A DNA stretch of 64,000 bases from Kitagawia praeruptora (Eukaryota > Streptophyta > Magnoliopsida > Apiales > Apiaceae), in the NCBI GenBank assembly GCA_037693485.1, contig CM075353.1:61027501-61091500 (forward strand), written 5' to 3'. A program made the translations under genes and the position numbers. Shown piece by piece: positions 1-10,166 of the stretch (within the stretch, counting starts at the first letter, position 1; each line of letters starts with the position of its first letter). The notes below the pieces were generated by a model. The model had not been told where the DNA came from, ran no database searches, and was given only the letters and a program-made list of their open reading frames with translations.

Positions 1-901
1 TTTGGGGTTGAAAGCAAAGATTATTCAAGAGGGAAGTTAGAAGATGCAAGCTCGCGATGCCGGGAGGTGTTTAATGCATTATATTGAAGATTTTATCTTG
101 CACGGGCGTGCACTAGCCTGTACAACAGGCCGTGCAAAAATATGCTGTGTATTAAAAGAACCCAAACCCTACATTTATAACATCTTATCTTAACATCTAA
201 CATCTCCATCTTCTTAGCCTCTTCAAGAACACAATTAGGGTTAGTAGGAATTAGAGAGGAGACATTAATTACTTGTAATCTAGCATTGATTATGAGTAAC
301 TAACTCCATTTATTTGGCTCAAGGAGGAATTCTTGTACTAAACCCATTTCAATTTAATAGCACAAGGTTTGGCGTGCCTAAACTTCAAGATTCAAGTACA
401 AATACATAGGTTGAGCTTCTCATCCTTGGGTTTGTCCTAGCCTCTATTTGTTTAATTCCTTGACTTGGTTAAATTGATAGTGCTTCATTATTGGTTGCTA
501 ATGTCAAGAGAGCTAATTTATGTGCTTCACTAAATTATTGTTTTTAGAAGAGAAATAAGTGATTGTGTGCTTCACCAATTATCTTGGTTAGGTAGAGTTG
601 GATATATTTTGCTTGTTTGGGTTGAAGTGCTTGAGTTTCCATTATCCTTGGGTCAAATATCTCTATTTCTTGCTTATTCACTCATTGTGTTGTTGTGTTG
701 GTAAATTTGGATGATTGTCATTAACTTAGTTGTATATTTCTAGCAATTTATTTCTTGTAGGCTAGGTGTTTGATAAAATACCACAACAAGCTCAAAACTC
801 CCCCCTTTTGTCCATACTTCTACATTGTAAGAAATAATTTACTTGAAACCAATATTGATAGTCATTCCCTGTGAACGAACTTACGAAAAACACTACCTTC
901 A
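1..901 (+). repeat. 5' LTR of element A (partial)
   Basis: It matches 6095-6994 with scattered substitutions and one indel. Compared with the complete right LTR, 133-134 bp are missing at its start because of the window edge. It ends in ...CCTTCA just before the primer site. Positions 100-111 (GCACGGGCGTGC) and 116-130 (GCCTGT-ACA-ACAGGC) are two adjacent small GC-rich hairpins. Confidence 0.9.
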
Positions 902-904
902 AAT

Positions 905-922
905 TGGCGCCGCTGCCGGGGA
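905..922 (+). other. Primer binding site of element A, tRNA-Asp type
   Basis: TGGCGCCGCTGCCGGGGA lies three bases after the LTR end. It is the complement of the plant tRNA-Asp 3' end with one change (GCTGCC for GTTGCC), as used by Athila/Tat lineages. Element B has the same variant at 14546. Confidence 0.85.
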
Positions 923-1073
923 AGGCAACAATATTAATTTTGAGTTAATTGTTTCTTATATTTTAGATTTTATCTTTGTATATAGTTTTTTTTTCTTTAT
1001 CTCTTTGATTGTTGTTTTTGGTGTGTCTTCATGTTTATTGGATATAGACATGAACTAACTATTTCAGGAGACG

Positions 1074-2027
1074 ATGGAAAATTATTATGGTTGGAATAAT
1101 GCTCAAGATTTCACCCACGAGCAAGAACGATATCAAGATTTTAATTCTTTTCAGAATTTAAATGCGTATCGGGTGAATTCTTTATATTCTACAAACTCAT
1201 GCTATGCTCCTTACCCTCCTAGCATCGATTATTCATATGCTTTTGAAAATCAATGTTATGATCCGCAATATAATTCCCAAGACCATCAAGGGTCTTCTTC
1301 ATCTTCCTTATCCTCATTAGAGGAGATGATACAACAAATGGCGGCAAACAACCTCCAATTTGCTTTTGAAAATCGATGCTATGATCCGCAATATAATTCC
1401 CAAGGCCATCAAGGGTCGTCTTCATCTACATTGTCATCATTTGAAGAAATGATGAAACAAATGGCGGCAAACAACCTCCAAATTCAAAACATCACTTCTC
1501 AAATCATATCCAACTTAGAAAAGCAAATGAATCAACTAGCCGAAAATGTGAATCGATTAGTGGAGGTCAATTATCCTATTAATCATGATTCTTGTTTTGT
1601 AATTGATGAAAATGTTGTGCATGATGAATTTGCTTGCTTAGTTGACGCTTGTCCTAGGCTTAGTAATGATAAATTGGATGCAATTGAGGATCTACCAAGC
1701 TTAGAAAATACTTTTGAGCTTAATGAATTGGTAGATGAGATAAAAATTGATGAATGTCCAATTGAAATTGAGAAGGAATTAAAGATTGATGAAATTGAAA
1801 TTTTTGCTTGGTTATATAAGGATCCAATTTGGGAAGAGTTTTTGAGTCGTACTTATAATGATTATTCTGACGATTTTTCTAGCTACTTTGATTTTTCAAA
1901 GTCTCTTAAACATGTGAAGATCATAAAAATATTTTTATATTTTTATGGATCAAAGGTATATTGGCACATCTTATTTTTATTATTGATTCGTAGGTATGTG
2001 CATTTATTTGCTTTTTCACCTCATTAG
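1074..2027 (+). CDS. Element A gag-like protein, 317 aa, hypothetical
   Basis: The frame opens with a true ATG at 1074 and codes for 317 residues. It lies about 150 bp after the primer site, where gag is expected. There is no Gag core, CCHC knuckle or protease motif. Residues 55-137 are two copies of a 41-residue unit rich in Tyr, Gln and Ser. A stretch reading EKQMNQLAENVNRL recalls the helical segment after the zinc knuckle in Athila-type Gag proteins. The second half is acidic (many Asp and Glu), and the last 30 or so residues are hydrophobic. It is probably a decayed or rebuilt remnant of a gag C-terminal region rather than a working capsid protein. The family link is inferred from general likeness, and function is unknown. 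Confidence 0.5.
   Translation: MENYYGWNNAQDFTHEQERYQDFNSFQNLNAYRVNSLYSTNSCYAPYPPSIDYSYAFENQCYDPQYNSQDHQGSSSSSLSSLEEMIQQMAANNLQFAFENRCYDPQYNSQGHQGSSSSTLSSFEEMMKQMAANNLQIQNITSQIISNLEKQMNQLAENVNRLVEVNYPINHDSCFVIDENVVHDEFACLVDACPRLSNDKLDAIEDLPSLENTFELNELVDEIKIDECPIEIEKELKIDEIEIFAWLYKDPIWEEFLSRTYNDYSDDFSSYFDFSKSLKHVKIIKIFLYFYGSKVYWHILFLLLIRRYVHLFAFSPH
1238..1483 (+). repeat. In-frame 123-bp tandem duplication
   Basis: Units 1238-1360 and 1361-1483 have a period of exactly 123 bp (41 codons), so the duplication keeps the gag-like reading frame. The copies differ at several positions, so it is not very recent. Confidence 0.9.
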
Positions 2028-2065
2028 TTAGAATAGTTGTATAAATAAGTCGAGCCAACGACAAT

Positions 2066-2095
2066 AAACAAAGCGCTTTTTGGGAGGCAACCCAA
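2066..2095 (+). other. Conserved post-gag hairpin motif of element A
   Basis: Just after the ORF a run of AAAGCGCTTTT is followed by TTGGG-AGGCAA-CCCAA (2080-2095), a 5-bp stem with a 6-base loop. Element B has the same motif in the same place (17410-17437). The loop is identical and the flanking bases differ. Confidence 0.7.
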
Positions 2096-2641
2096 GGTAT
2101 GCATGTATTTATATATTTTTATGTGTGTGTTAGATTTTGTTCATCGCTTGCATTTATGTGTGGTGTTATGCATATTGATCTAAATATTAGTGAGTGGAGA
2201 TTCCTTTTTCATCTATTTTAATTCATAAGAAAAACAACTCAAAATATATAATAATTAATTATTATGTATTTTTGTGGTGTGACTAATGAATTTTATAATA
2301 GATTCTTAAAAAAAATGTAATAATAATGCCCCGCTCAATAATATTTAGTATCATTAATTTTAATTTTTATGTTTATTCAACACTTGCCTTGATGTGTTTG
2401 TTCATGTTTTCAGGAATTAATATTTTGTTCAAGCATACAAGGATTTGTGTAAAGTTTATATAAAAAAAAGTCAGTTTTGTAAATTTTCAGGGCTGTACAG
2501 GCTATCGTACGGGCTGCAAACCGTGCAACAAGTCGTACAACAGACCGTTCACAATTTCTCTAGTTTTTCTAAGCTTCTGTGAATGTGCTTAGTGCAAAAT
2601 GAGAGGAATTTTCAAACCCCTACCCACTTGTTGTACAGCCT

Positions 2642-3858
2642 GTGCAACTCTTTAAAAAAAATAATAATAAGACTTTAGCAAAACAGAGCCCCTCCTTTGT
2701 TCCTCCAAATCTCTCCTCCTCCAGCACCAACACCACTGCACCATTTTCATCGCCTCCAATCCAATCCGATAACCCACCTCCCGCATTTCACCTCACTTGC
2801 CTTCAATTCAAACAGCACAAACTGCCCAGCCACCTCTGTACCACCACCATTCGCCGTTCACCACCTGCACTCTTCCACCACTCCATTTCCGCCTAATCTC
2901 GCACCAACATTCCCCTCCGTTCACTCCATCTCCTCGTCAGCCTCCATTTCCTCCGTTTACAGCCCTTCTCCTCATTTCCACCGCCCATTTCCTTAAATCT
3001 CCACCGCGTTCAACTCGCCATCAAAACAATCCTCCTATCTCTCACCCATTTCCTTTCAACGAACCCAACTTTCTCCCTTTCTCCCCCATTTCTCTGTTCC
3101 CTTCCGTACTCACTCCCACCTTCATTTCACTCGCCAACTCCCATCACCAAATCACCACCACCCACGCCGCCATTCAGCCTCCTTCCTCTCCATCGCCAAC
3201 ACAACACCCACCTCCACTTCTTTCCCCTCCTGCAACCAACCGCCCTGCTCTCCTTCAATTCCAACACTCCGCCCCTTCATTCTCCTCCGTTTTCCAACCC
3301 TCGCACACTCCACAGCCCACCACGACTTCGCAGCAGTTTCACCCATCCCCTTCACTTCCGCCATTGCATCCACCCTTTCCACCAGCAGCAACCGTCTTCA
3401 ACTCCTCCCAGCCCCATCTCTCAATTCCCCTACCCATCTCCTTTTCTTCATCTCACCTCCGCCTGCATCCATCTTCGCCGTCAACCGCTGTGACAATCCC
3501 ACTACCATTCCCAATCACCCACCCATCTTCAACAGATAGCAGCTCTTCTCCTCTTCCTTCGCTAAACACCATCTCCTTCTATCATCTCCTCGACACCCAC
3601 CTTCTCTTCTTCCCTTCACCAACTCGCACATCACCTCCACTCCACCACTGCTCCACCTCTTCCCGAACACAGCGACACTACCAGCCCCTACCCTCTTCTA
3701 TTCAATTACAACACCCGCACCACCGTTCTTCCTCCTGGTATCCCCTACTCCCTCCGTCTACTCTGGCCAGCTGCATCAGCCCTTACTCCGTTCAACCTTT
3801 CCCCTCCGCCATCCGTCCATCTCTCCGTTTTCCCATCACCTCACCACTTCCTTTGTAG
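2642..3858 (+). other. G-poor, C/T-rich open stretch without a credible start
   Basis: The plus strand is rich in C, T and A and almost free of G for 1.2 kb, so several frames stay open by composition alone. The longest, 2797-3858, begins at TTG rather than ATG and would code for a Pro/Ser/His-rich low-complexity chain of 353 residues. No domain is recognised. I read it as a compositionally biased insert or captured leader-like DNA, not as a proven gene. Confidence 0.5.
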
Positions 3859-5021
3859 TATTTATATATGTAATGCATTCAAGAATCAATTTTAATTCAC
3901 TTTTGAATTTGATTTTTGATTTTATTATTAATTGGTTAGTTTTATTATTTTATTTTATTTAAAACAAAAACAAAAACAAATATTTTTATTATTTCTATTT
4001 TCCTAATTAGTGTATTGCAGGGCTTTGAGGGGGGTTGGATATTGGCGTGTCGGTTATTTTTGTTCGGTTGATTATGGTGTGTGGCGGTTTTTCCATTCGT
4101 GATTTGCAAGTTCGGAGTTGGATTTTGGCAAATATGAGTGGTGCTCCCGATCCTTGTTGTTCATTTTAAGGGGAGTTTCTTTCACTTTTGTTTCTACTTC
4201 GTTTTTATTTGTCATGCATGAGGACATGCCATGTTTTAAGTGGGGGAAGGATTATTTTGTTTATCATTATAGTAATGTAGCTAGTCTTAGTACTATCTTT
4301 TGTTTCATTTGATGTCCATCTCGTTTGCATTTAGAAACAAGTTTGGTCATAAAGCTTGTTTGCTTGTTTATAAAATTTACGACATTGTGAGCTTGTAGCC
4401 TTGTTTTCTCCTATTTCGTGCCTAACATTACCAATTTGATGTGAATCTATAAGTTTGATGCACCTTATTGCACGCACACACACACTTGAAATGGCATGAA
4501 AAGACTAGATTGTTGTAATTAAATTGTGAACATGACGGTTATCTCTTAGCATGCATGGAATCAAATCGGGAAGATGTTATTACAACTTAAACCTTGTGAG
4601 GCCTTGAACGAGGAATTCTTTTGTACTTGTGTGTTTCTCCCTCTTTATGTGTGTTTGTTGCTCTAGGTCTTGCATTAAACCTTCATTTATGGATGCACAA
4701 TAGTAAGGAAATTCTTTTTAGGATAGCCTTTTTGGCCTTTTTAGCTTGTGAACCATGAAAATAATCCCTAGTTACCCCTTTGAAGCTTATATCCATGTTT
4801 TTCTTCATCACTTTCCCCTTTTATACATGAGTCATAGCCAAATACTTCACTCTCGACCTAGTTGAACTAGTTGAGTCTTGGAAAGAATTGATTGATGAGC
4901 ATGAGAATTTAGAGATGTTGTGAAGAGGAAGAATGTTATTTTATTGTAAGTGGGAGCTAGTTTGATGTGTATATTTAGATGTGGTTCAAAGTTTTTTGTA
5001 GTATTTATATATGTAATGCAT
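3852..5021 (+). repeat. 27-bp direct repeat bracketing 1.1 kb inside element A
   Basis: An identical 27-bp string, beginning TTTGTAGTATTTATATATG, occurs at 3852-3878 and 4995-5021. The first copy directly follows the G-poor block and the second directly precedes an A-rich tract. This suggests a template switch or insertion that joined the two. Confidence 0.8.
4216..4250 (+). other. Internal hairpin plus polypurine-like tract, element A
   Basis: GCATG-AGGA-CATGC (4216-4229) is followed by TTTTAAGTGGGGGAAGG. The same arrangement stands before the 3' LTR and twice in element B. It lies 1.75 kb before the 3' LTR, almost the same distance as the internal copy in element B, and may serve as a second, central polypurine tract. 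Confidence 0.6.
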
Positions 5022-5027
5022 CTCCTT

Positions 5028-5092
5028 TGCAAAAAAAAATATATATATATAGGGGATGTTAAAAAAAAGAAAAGAAAAAAAGAAAAAAAAAC
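5028..5092 (+). repeat. A-rich and (TA)n low-complexity tract
   Basis: A9 runs into (TA)n, then a purine tract of A and G. A similar A/G tract lies at the matching place in element B (19220-19290). Confidence 0.8.
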
Positions 5093-5769
5093 AATAAATC
5101 TGTGTACATTGTTTTGATTCAATTTTCTTGGTTAATGTGGTTGCATTTCGTAATTGTAAATGAGTGGAGATATGCTTTAGTTTGAGACTTTGGTGTATGA
5201 AGAGAGCAAGCATCATCTTGATTCAACTAGCGAGACTTTTACACCTTCCTTGAACTTAAATTTTTACACCTTCACCCAAGCCCCATTACAACCCATTATA
5301 TGAATTCCTTGTTTTTGGTGCAATCCGGAATTTAGGTGGACATGCAAGGTCAAGTAGAGCGCATGCATTTAGACTTGGAGTTGAGTGAAATCTCTAGCCC
5401 ATACTTGTGTGATGCATAATTGAGAGATGTGAGATTTTTCACCATACAATTTCATCTTCTTAATGTGAAGCCATGTATGCTTTGTGATAATCTTGTCTAG
5501 TGTTCACGATTGAAGTGCATTCATTCTAGCTTTAATGTCATAGTTACATTTTGCACAAGGTGTGTTATCTTGATTCTTGAATTGGTTGTTAGCTCGTTAG
5601 AGTGTATGACAAGGTGAATAGCTCTATATGTTTGATTTTAGTTACGAGTAGATATAGCACCATGCTTGGTTTGTTTCCTATTTGTATAACGATTCGGACA
5701 TGTGAGTGTAGTAGTTAGTTTAATTAGTAGGTATTGTTAGTTTTTTTGTTTATTGGTGATTTCTGTGAT

Positions 5770-5896
5770 TTTGTGGGTACATCATCTATAAACCCTCACG
5801 AGACCTCACTCATCCACTAGGGCTATCTAGGGGTTCCAAGGGCTTGTTGCATATGCCAAATGCAACCGTGATCACCTAATGAAGTGGTACTAGTTA
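5770..5896 (+). other. Conserved 127-bp non-coding block, element A copy
   Basis: It aligns without large gaps to 19932-20059 of element B, with about 14 mismatches by eye. It includes CCCTCACGAGACC, the hairpin GTTGCAT-ATGCCAA-ATGCAAC, and the palindrome GTGATCAC. It ends 64 bp before the 3' LTR. No ORF runs through it, so it is probably a cis-acting signal. Confidence 0.85.
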
Positions 5897-5922
5897 GGAG
5901 TATATGGTTATGTTATATTCAG

Positions 5923-5960
5923 TTTGCTCGGGACTAGCAAAGTTTAAGTGGGGGAATATT
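5923..5960 (+). other. Terminal hairpin and polypurine tract of element A
   Basis: TTTGCT...AGCAAA (5923-5941) encloses a GGA loop. TTTAAGTGGGGGAATATT then leads to the 3' LTR start. A plus-strand primer is expected here in LTR elements. Confidence 0.75.
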
Positions 5961-6994
5961 TGATAACGTGTATTTTATACACGATTTTGTATTTCTTTAT
6001 CTTGATTTTATTTTAGTTTCATGAGCATTTTACTTATATTTGCTTTGTTTCCATTTGTAGTGCCACTTGCTTAATTGTTGAAAAGATGGCTTATTTTGGG
6101 GTTGAAAGCAAAGATTATTCAAGAGGGAAGTTAGAAGATGCAAGCTCGCGATGCCGGGAGGTGTTTAATGCATTATATTAAAGATTTTATCTTGCACGGG
6201 CGTGCACTAGCCTGTACAACAGGTCGTGCAAAAATCTGCTGTGTATTAAAAGAACCCTAACCCTACATTTATAACATCTTATCTTAACATCTAACATCTC
6301 CATCTTCTTAGCCTCTTCAATAACACAATTAGGGTTAGTAGGAATTAGAGAGGATACATTAATTACTTGTAATCTAGCATTGATTATGAGTAACTAACTC
6401 CATTTATTTGGCTCAAGGAGGAATTCTTGTACTAAACCCATTTCAATTTAATAGCACAAGGTTTGGCGTGCCTAAACTTCAAGATTCAAGTACAAATACA
6501 TAGGTTGAGTTTCTCATCCTTGGGTTTGTCCTAGCCTCTATTTGTTTAATTCCTTGACTTGGTTAAATTGATAGTGCTTCATTATTGGTTGCTAATGTCA
6601 AGAGGGCTAATTTATGTGCTTCACTAAATTAGTGTTTTTAGAAGAGAAATAAGTGATTGTGTGCTTCACCAATTATCTTGGTTAGGTAGAGTTGGATATA
6701 TTTTGCTTGTTTGGGTTGAAGTGCTTGAGTTTCCATTATCCTTGGGTCAAATATCTCTATTTCTTGCTTATTCACTCATTGTGTTGTTATGTTGGTAAAT
6801 TTGGATGATTGTCATTAACTTAGTTGTATATTTCTAGCAATTTATTTCTTGTAGGCTAGGTATTTGATAAAATACCACAACAAGCTCAAACCCCCCCCTT
6901 TTGTCCATACTTCTAAATTGTAAGAAATAATTTACTTGAAACCAATATTGATAGTCCTTCCCTGTGAACGAACTTACGAAAAACACTACCTTCA
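5961..6994 (+). repeat. 3' LTR of element A, 1034 bp
   Basis: It starts TGATAA and ends CCTTCA (TG...CA). The first bases fold as CGTGTAT-TTT-ATACACG (5967-5983). After the end, the minus-strand copia gag frame resumes, which fixes the insertion point. Confidence 0.9.
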
Positions 6995-7365
6995 GACGTC
7001 TTTAGAACACTATACACATTGTACAGTGAATCACTCAAACAGTTCATTATATAATTTCTACACAAGAAATCCGAGTGATTCCAAGCTTGAGCTGCACTCA
7101 CAAGCTGAACATCAGACTCATCTTCTTTCAGCTTAGGTGCATCCTCGGTCAAGAACCTCACAAGGTTCAAGGTGGTCAAGTAGAACAACATCTTTTGTTG
7201 CCACCTCTTGAAATTCAGCCCACTGAATTTCTCTGGTTTTTCCGCTTGAGCAGTTACCGGTACAGCCGTATTTGGCACCACAAGGGTCGCCGCATTAGGC
7301 ACTACCTCAGCAGTTACACGCCTATTACCATCACCAGACAAGCTAGCTCCGTCAACTCCCGACAT
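6995..7365 (-). pseudogene. Copia gag N-terminal part, cut by element A
   Basis: Reading from the ATG at 7365 to 6995, the protein contains EKPEKFSGLNFKRWQQKM and then a Trp/Leu/Tyr-rich helical region ending SLYNVYSVLKTS. This is the start of a UBN2-type Gag of Ty1-copia elements. The frame is stopped by the 3' LTR of element A, and the rest of gag and pol should lie beyond the left window edge. The ATG is one base after a splice-acceptor-like TTGATTTCAG. A GTACAATATC donor-like site follows a second TTGATTTCAG at 8591-8600, so the copia transcript may carry a leader intron (7368-8590). Confidence 0.8.
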
Positions 7366-7367
7366 TT

Positions 7368-8590
7368 CTGAAATCAATATTACAATAAGAAAATATTAAT
7401 GTCTTTGAACATATAAGCGCAGAACATAAAGCAGAGACTAACTATTAGTCTTAGAGACAGAATCGAATTTACCGAAACCATTAAAGCTAGAATTTACAGA
7501 AAGCATTAAAGCTTGATATTAACCACGAAGAAGTTATTGTCACTAGTCCACGAAAAGTTATGTAAACTGAAACTGACATCACTTAATCAGTTGACAATAA
7601 AATAAGTTGACAGCAAGAACAAAAATTATAAAACTTGTACATGTATCAAGCGTGCCAGGAAATAAAATTCAACAAGTCACATAAACTTGGCATCTAAAGC
7701 CAAGATATCACAGTAGCATAATAAAATTTTATATTCCTTGAAAAAAACACTAATCATGTAGCATGTCAGTGAATAAAAAACTAGAACACTGTCCACAACT
7801 TTCTTGTAAACTAGCAACGCATGTTTAATATTACAGACACAAAATCAAGTAATTAAAATTATGACATAATTCATATCCGAGCAGAGAGAGACATATAATC
7901 TTACATGTCAGAATACATCACAGGGCAAAAGGCATATATATTGTTACAATCTAAATTCTTTTTTTTTTAAAACGAACAGGTCATGATATACTAAAATTGT
8001 ACAGAACAAGTACTAATTAAATTAACAAAATCAAAATATTGCACAAACTTGTATTCACCACATATACGATAAAGGCTCCTAAAACAAATAGCTAAACATG
8101 GCATAATACTAGGCTTTTAAAAAAAACATGGCAAACACTAATATAAACATGATAGCAGGTATAAGAAAACATGCAAACCAAGCAGATTATAAAAATATAA
8201 AATCAAAATTAAGTCAAACAAAATATATCATGCAAATTCGAGAGGATAAACATACATGCTACCATTATATATGAAACAAAATTATCATGTATAAGAAAAA
8301 GCAGTGGCAATTATAACCATAATAATACAAAAGTAATAAGGCACCTAAATATTACACATGGCATGCATGTTACAGTGGGAAAAACAAACAAACCGATTTT
8401 ATACTAATCTAACAAGGCTGTACACACATGAACAAATAAATCATAGCAACAACAAATTTTTATAACACCTGCAAATCAATATTCACTATACTCCCGAAAA
8501 AAAAAAACAAATTAGTTTATTAACTAAACCAATTCAAATAAATTATGTTATCTGTTTTAAGCTTGTAGGAAGTATAGTAAGATATTGTAC
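7368..8590 (-). other. Possible leader intron of the minus-strand copia element
   Basis: It is bounded on the minus strand by CAG|GTACAATATC (8590) and TTTCAG|AAATG (7368). The inside is AT-rich with no ORF of note. Splicing is inferred from the boundary sequences only. Confidence 0.4.
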
Positions 8591-9762
8591 CTGAAATCAA
8601 GATTATAACAAGAAAAAAATACCGAAACAATATTCGAGGCACGTGAAAAACCACGCTGTCCTTAAAACAGATAAGCCCCTTCCGTATGTGCTTGAAGGTG
8701 TGTTGTGGCTTCCGTCTCCCAGGATTAGGGGTGTACTTGGGTTGATAAAACCGACCAAACCGATCCAAACCGACACTATTTCACCCGATCCAAACCGATT
8801 TTTTTAAACCGATATATAATTGGATTGAAAAAATGTTAACCCGATTTAAATGGGTTGGGTACGGGTTTTAATTTTTTTTACCCGAACCAACCCAACCCGA
8901 TTAAAAAATAAATTAATTTTAATAAAATATTTTTTATATCCATGATCCATTATTACAATGGCCCATTTACATTGACCCAGTTCAGTTAAAATACAAATTA
9001 GTAGTAGACGACCCAGACTAATAGGAAATATTGACCCAACCAAACAACAAGTATTCAAACCCTAGATCTCATTGCTATAAAAACTCTTAAGCCTAAGTCA
9101 TGCAAACCATTAAAATACATGAAGCTTACTGAGAGAAAGTAACAACATTTTATCTGTTATAGAAACTATGAAATGCAAGTTGTATGTTAAATTTTTTAAA
9201 CATATGCTGAAACCTTTCATTAATTCTTTCAGCAACCACAAAAATTATAACAATTTTTTATGCAGTTTTTTTAATATTTATTCATAACCCGTCCAAACCG
9301 ATCCAAACCGATTGGGTTGGATTGGATTGAAAATTTTTCAAACCGATTAAATTGGGTTGGGTCAAAAAATTCGCCCAACCCGAACCGTGTACACCCCTAC
9401 CCAGGATACAACGAATAGAGGTAGTCATAAGCACCTTAGACCCGCCTCCTACGAATGAACAAATACGCTTTCTATCTCACAGAAAACAGACCCTAGAACT
9501 CTAAGAGTAATGCAAAGAAAACTTGAATATTTTTTGTGTGTCTCAAACCATGAAACAAATGTCTACTTATATAGTAGTAGAAAAATGTAACTCCCTCATA
9601 TCATAACTTTGTAACCCCTAAGCCAATAAATTTTGTAACCTCCATCAAATAATCAATACATGAGTTACAAAATTAAGAGCATAAGTTACAAAATTAAAAC
9701 CATGAGTTTGAAAACAAATAAAATAAAATGCTTTTAATTTTTATTCAAAAGATAGTCTAACA
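8591..9762 (-). mobile_element. Candidate promoter/leader (5' LTR) of the copia element, split by a hAT MITE
   Basis: On the minus strand a TATA box (TATATAAG, 9566-9573) precedes a GC-richer leader running to the donor-like site at 8590. A possible LTR start is TGTTAGAC at 9762. No primer binding site could be located, so the LTR limits are uncertain. A hAT MITE at 8726-9399 interrupts it. Confidence 0.4.
8718..9407. mobile_element. hAT-type MITE, 674 bp, with 8-bp TSD CCCAGGAT
   Basis: The element spans 8726-9399. The ends TAGGGGTGTAC and GTACACCCCTA are inverted repeats, and CCCAGGAT flanks both (8718-8725 and 9400-9407). An 8-bp target duplication and TAGGG-type termini fit the hAT superfamily. 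The subterminal parts are repeats of AACCGATCC and GGGTTGG motifs on opposite strands. There is no transposase. Confidence 0.9.
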
Positions 9763-9776
9763 TCATATGTCACATC

Positions 9777-10166
9777 ATATATACTTTGTTTAGATCTCTA
9801 TCTCTTAAAGAGATAACCCTTTGCTCAAGGTGGTTTGGTGCAGAAAGCAGAAACTTCATCTTCAGCTCTTTTGTGTTGTAGACTTTTCCATTCATTTGTA
9901 GCTCATTCACAAGTCTATAAAATCTCTCAAACATGTTAGTGATGCCTTCTTTGGATTAAGCCATGAAAGCTTTCATATGAGTGACCAGTATCTGTTTTCT
10001 ATTTTCTCAAACTTCTTCAATTCCTTCACATAATATCTCAATATGATCCAAAATCTCTTTTGCTAATGTACAAGCAGCAATGTTTGCAAACATTGAAAGT
10101 TCCATAGAATCAATGATAATAAGACTGAGATGGCTATCAAAAGCAACCTTCTCTCTTTTAATGTCT
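9777..10166 (-). pseudogene. Second copia gag relic (UBN2 type)
   Basis: The minus-strand frame reads TLKREKVAFDSHLSLIII, later MFERFYRLVNELQMNGKVYN, and ends near SLRDRDLNKVYMM. This matches the middle of UBN2-type copia Gag. Two in-frame stops break it (TGA after EEV and TAA after FMA). It starts abruptly at the CACTA-like end at 10167. It is a different copia lineage from the gag at 6995-7365. Confidence 0.7.

Larger units (their letters stand above)
1..6994 (+). mobile_element. Element A: non-autonomous Athila/Tat-like LTR retrotransposon, left end cut by window
   Basis: Bases 1-901 recur as 6095-6994, giving two direct LTRs around an internal region of about 5 kb. The left LTR is followed by a primer site matching the 3' end of plant tRNA-Asp, which is typical of Athila/Tat Ty3-gypsy elements. 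The right LTR is preceded by a purine-rich tract. The inside holds one gag-like ORF (1074-2027) and a G-poor open stretch, but no protease, reverse transcriptase or integrase, so it must be mobilised by another element. About 14 differences between the LTR copies over 900 bp, counted by eye, make it clearly older than element B. It sits in the gag gene of a minus-strand copia element. The 5-bp target duplication cannot be checked because the left end lies outside the window. Confidence 0.88.

Noticed and set aside
843..1058. 71-codon frame across the LTR/primer-site junction of element A
   Set aside because: It crosses the LTR end and primer site and starts at a non-ATG codon; it is a shadow of non-coding DNA.
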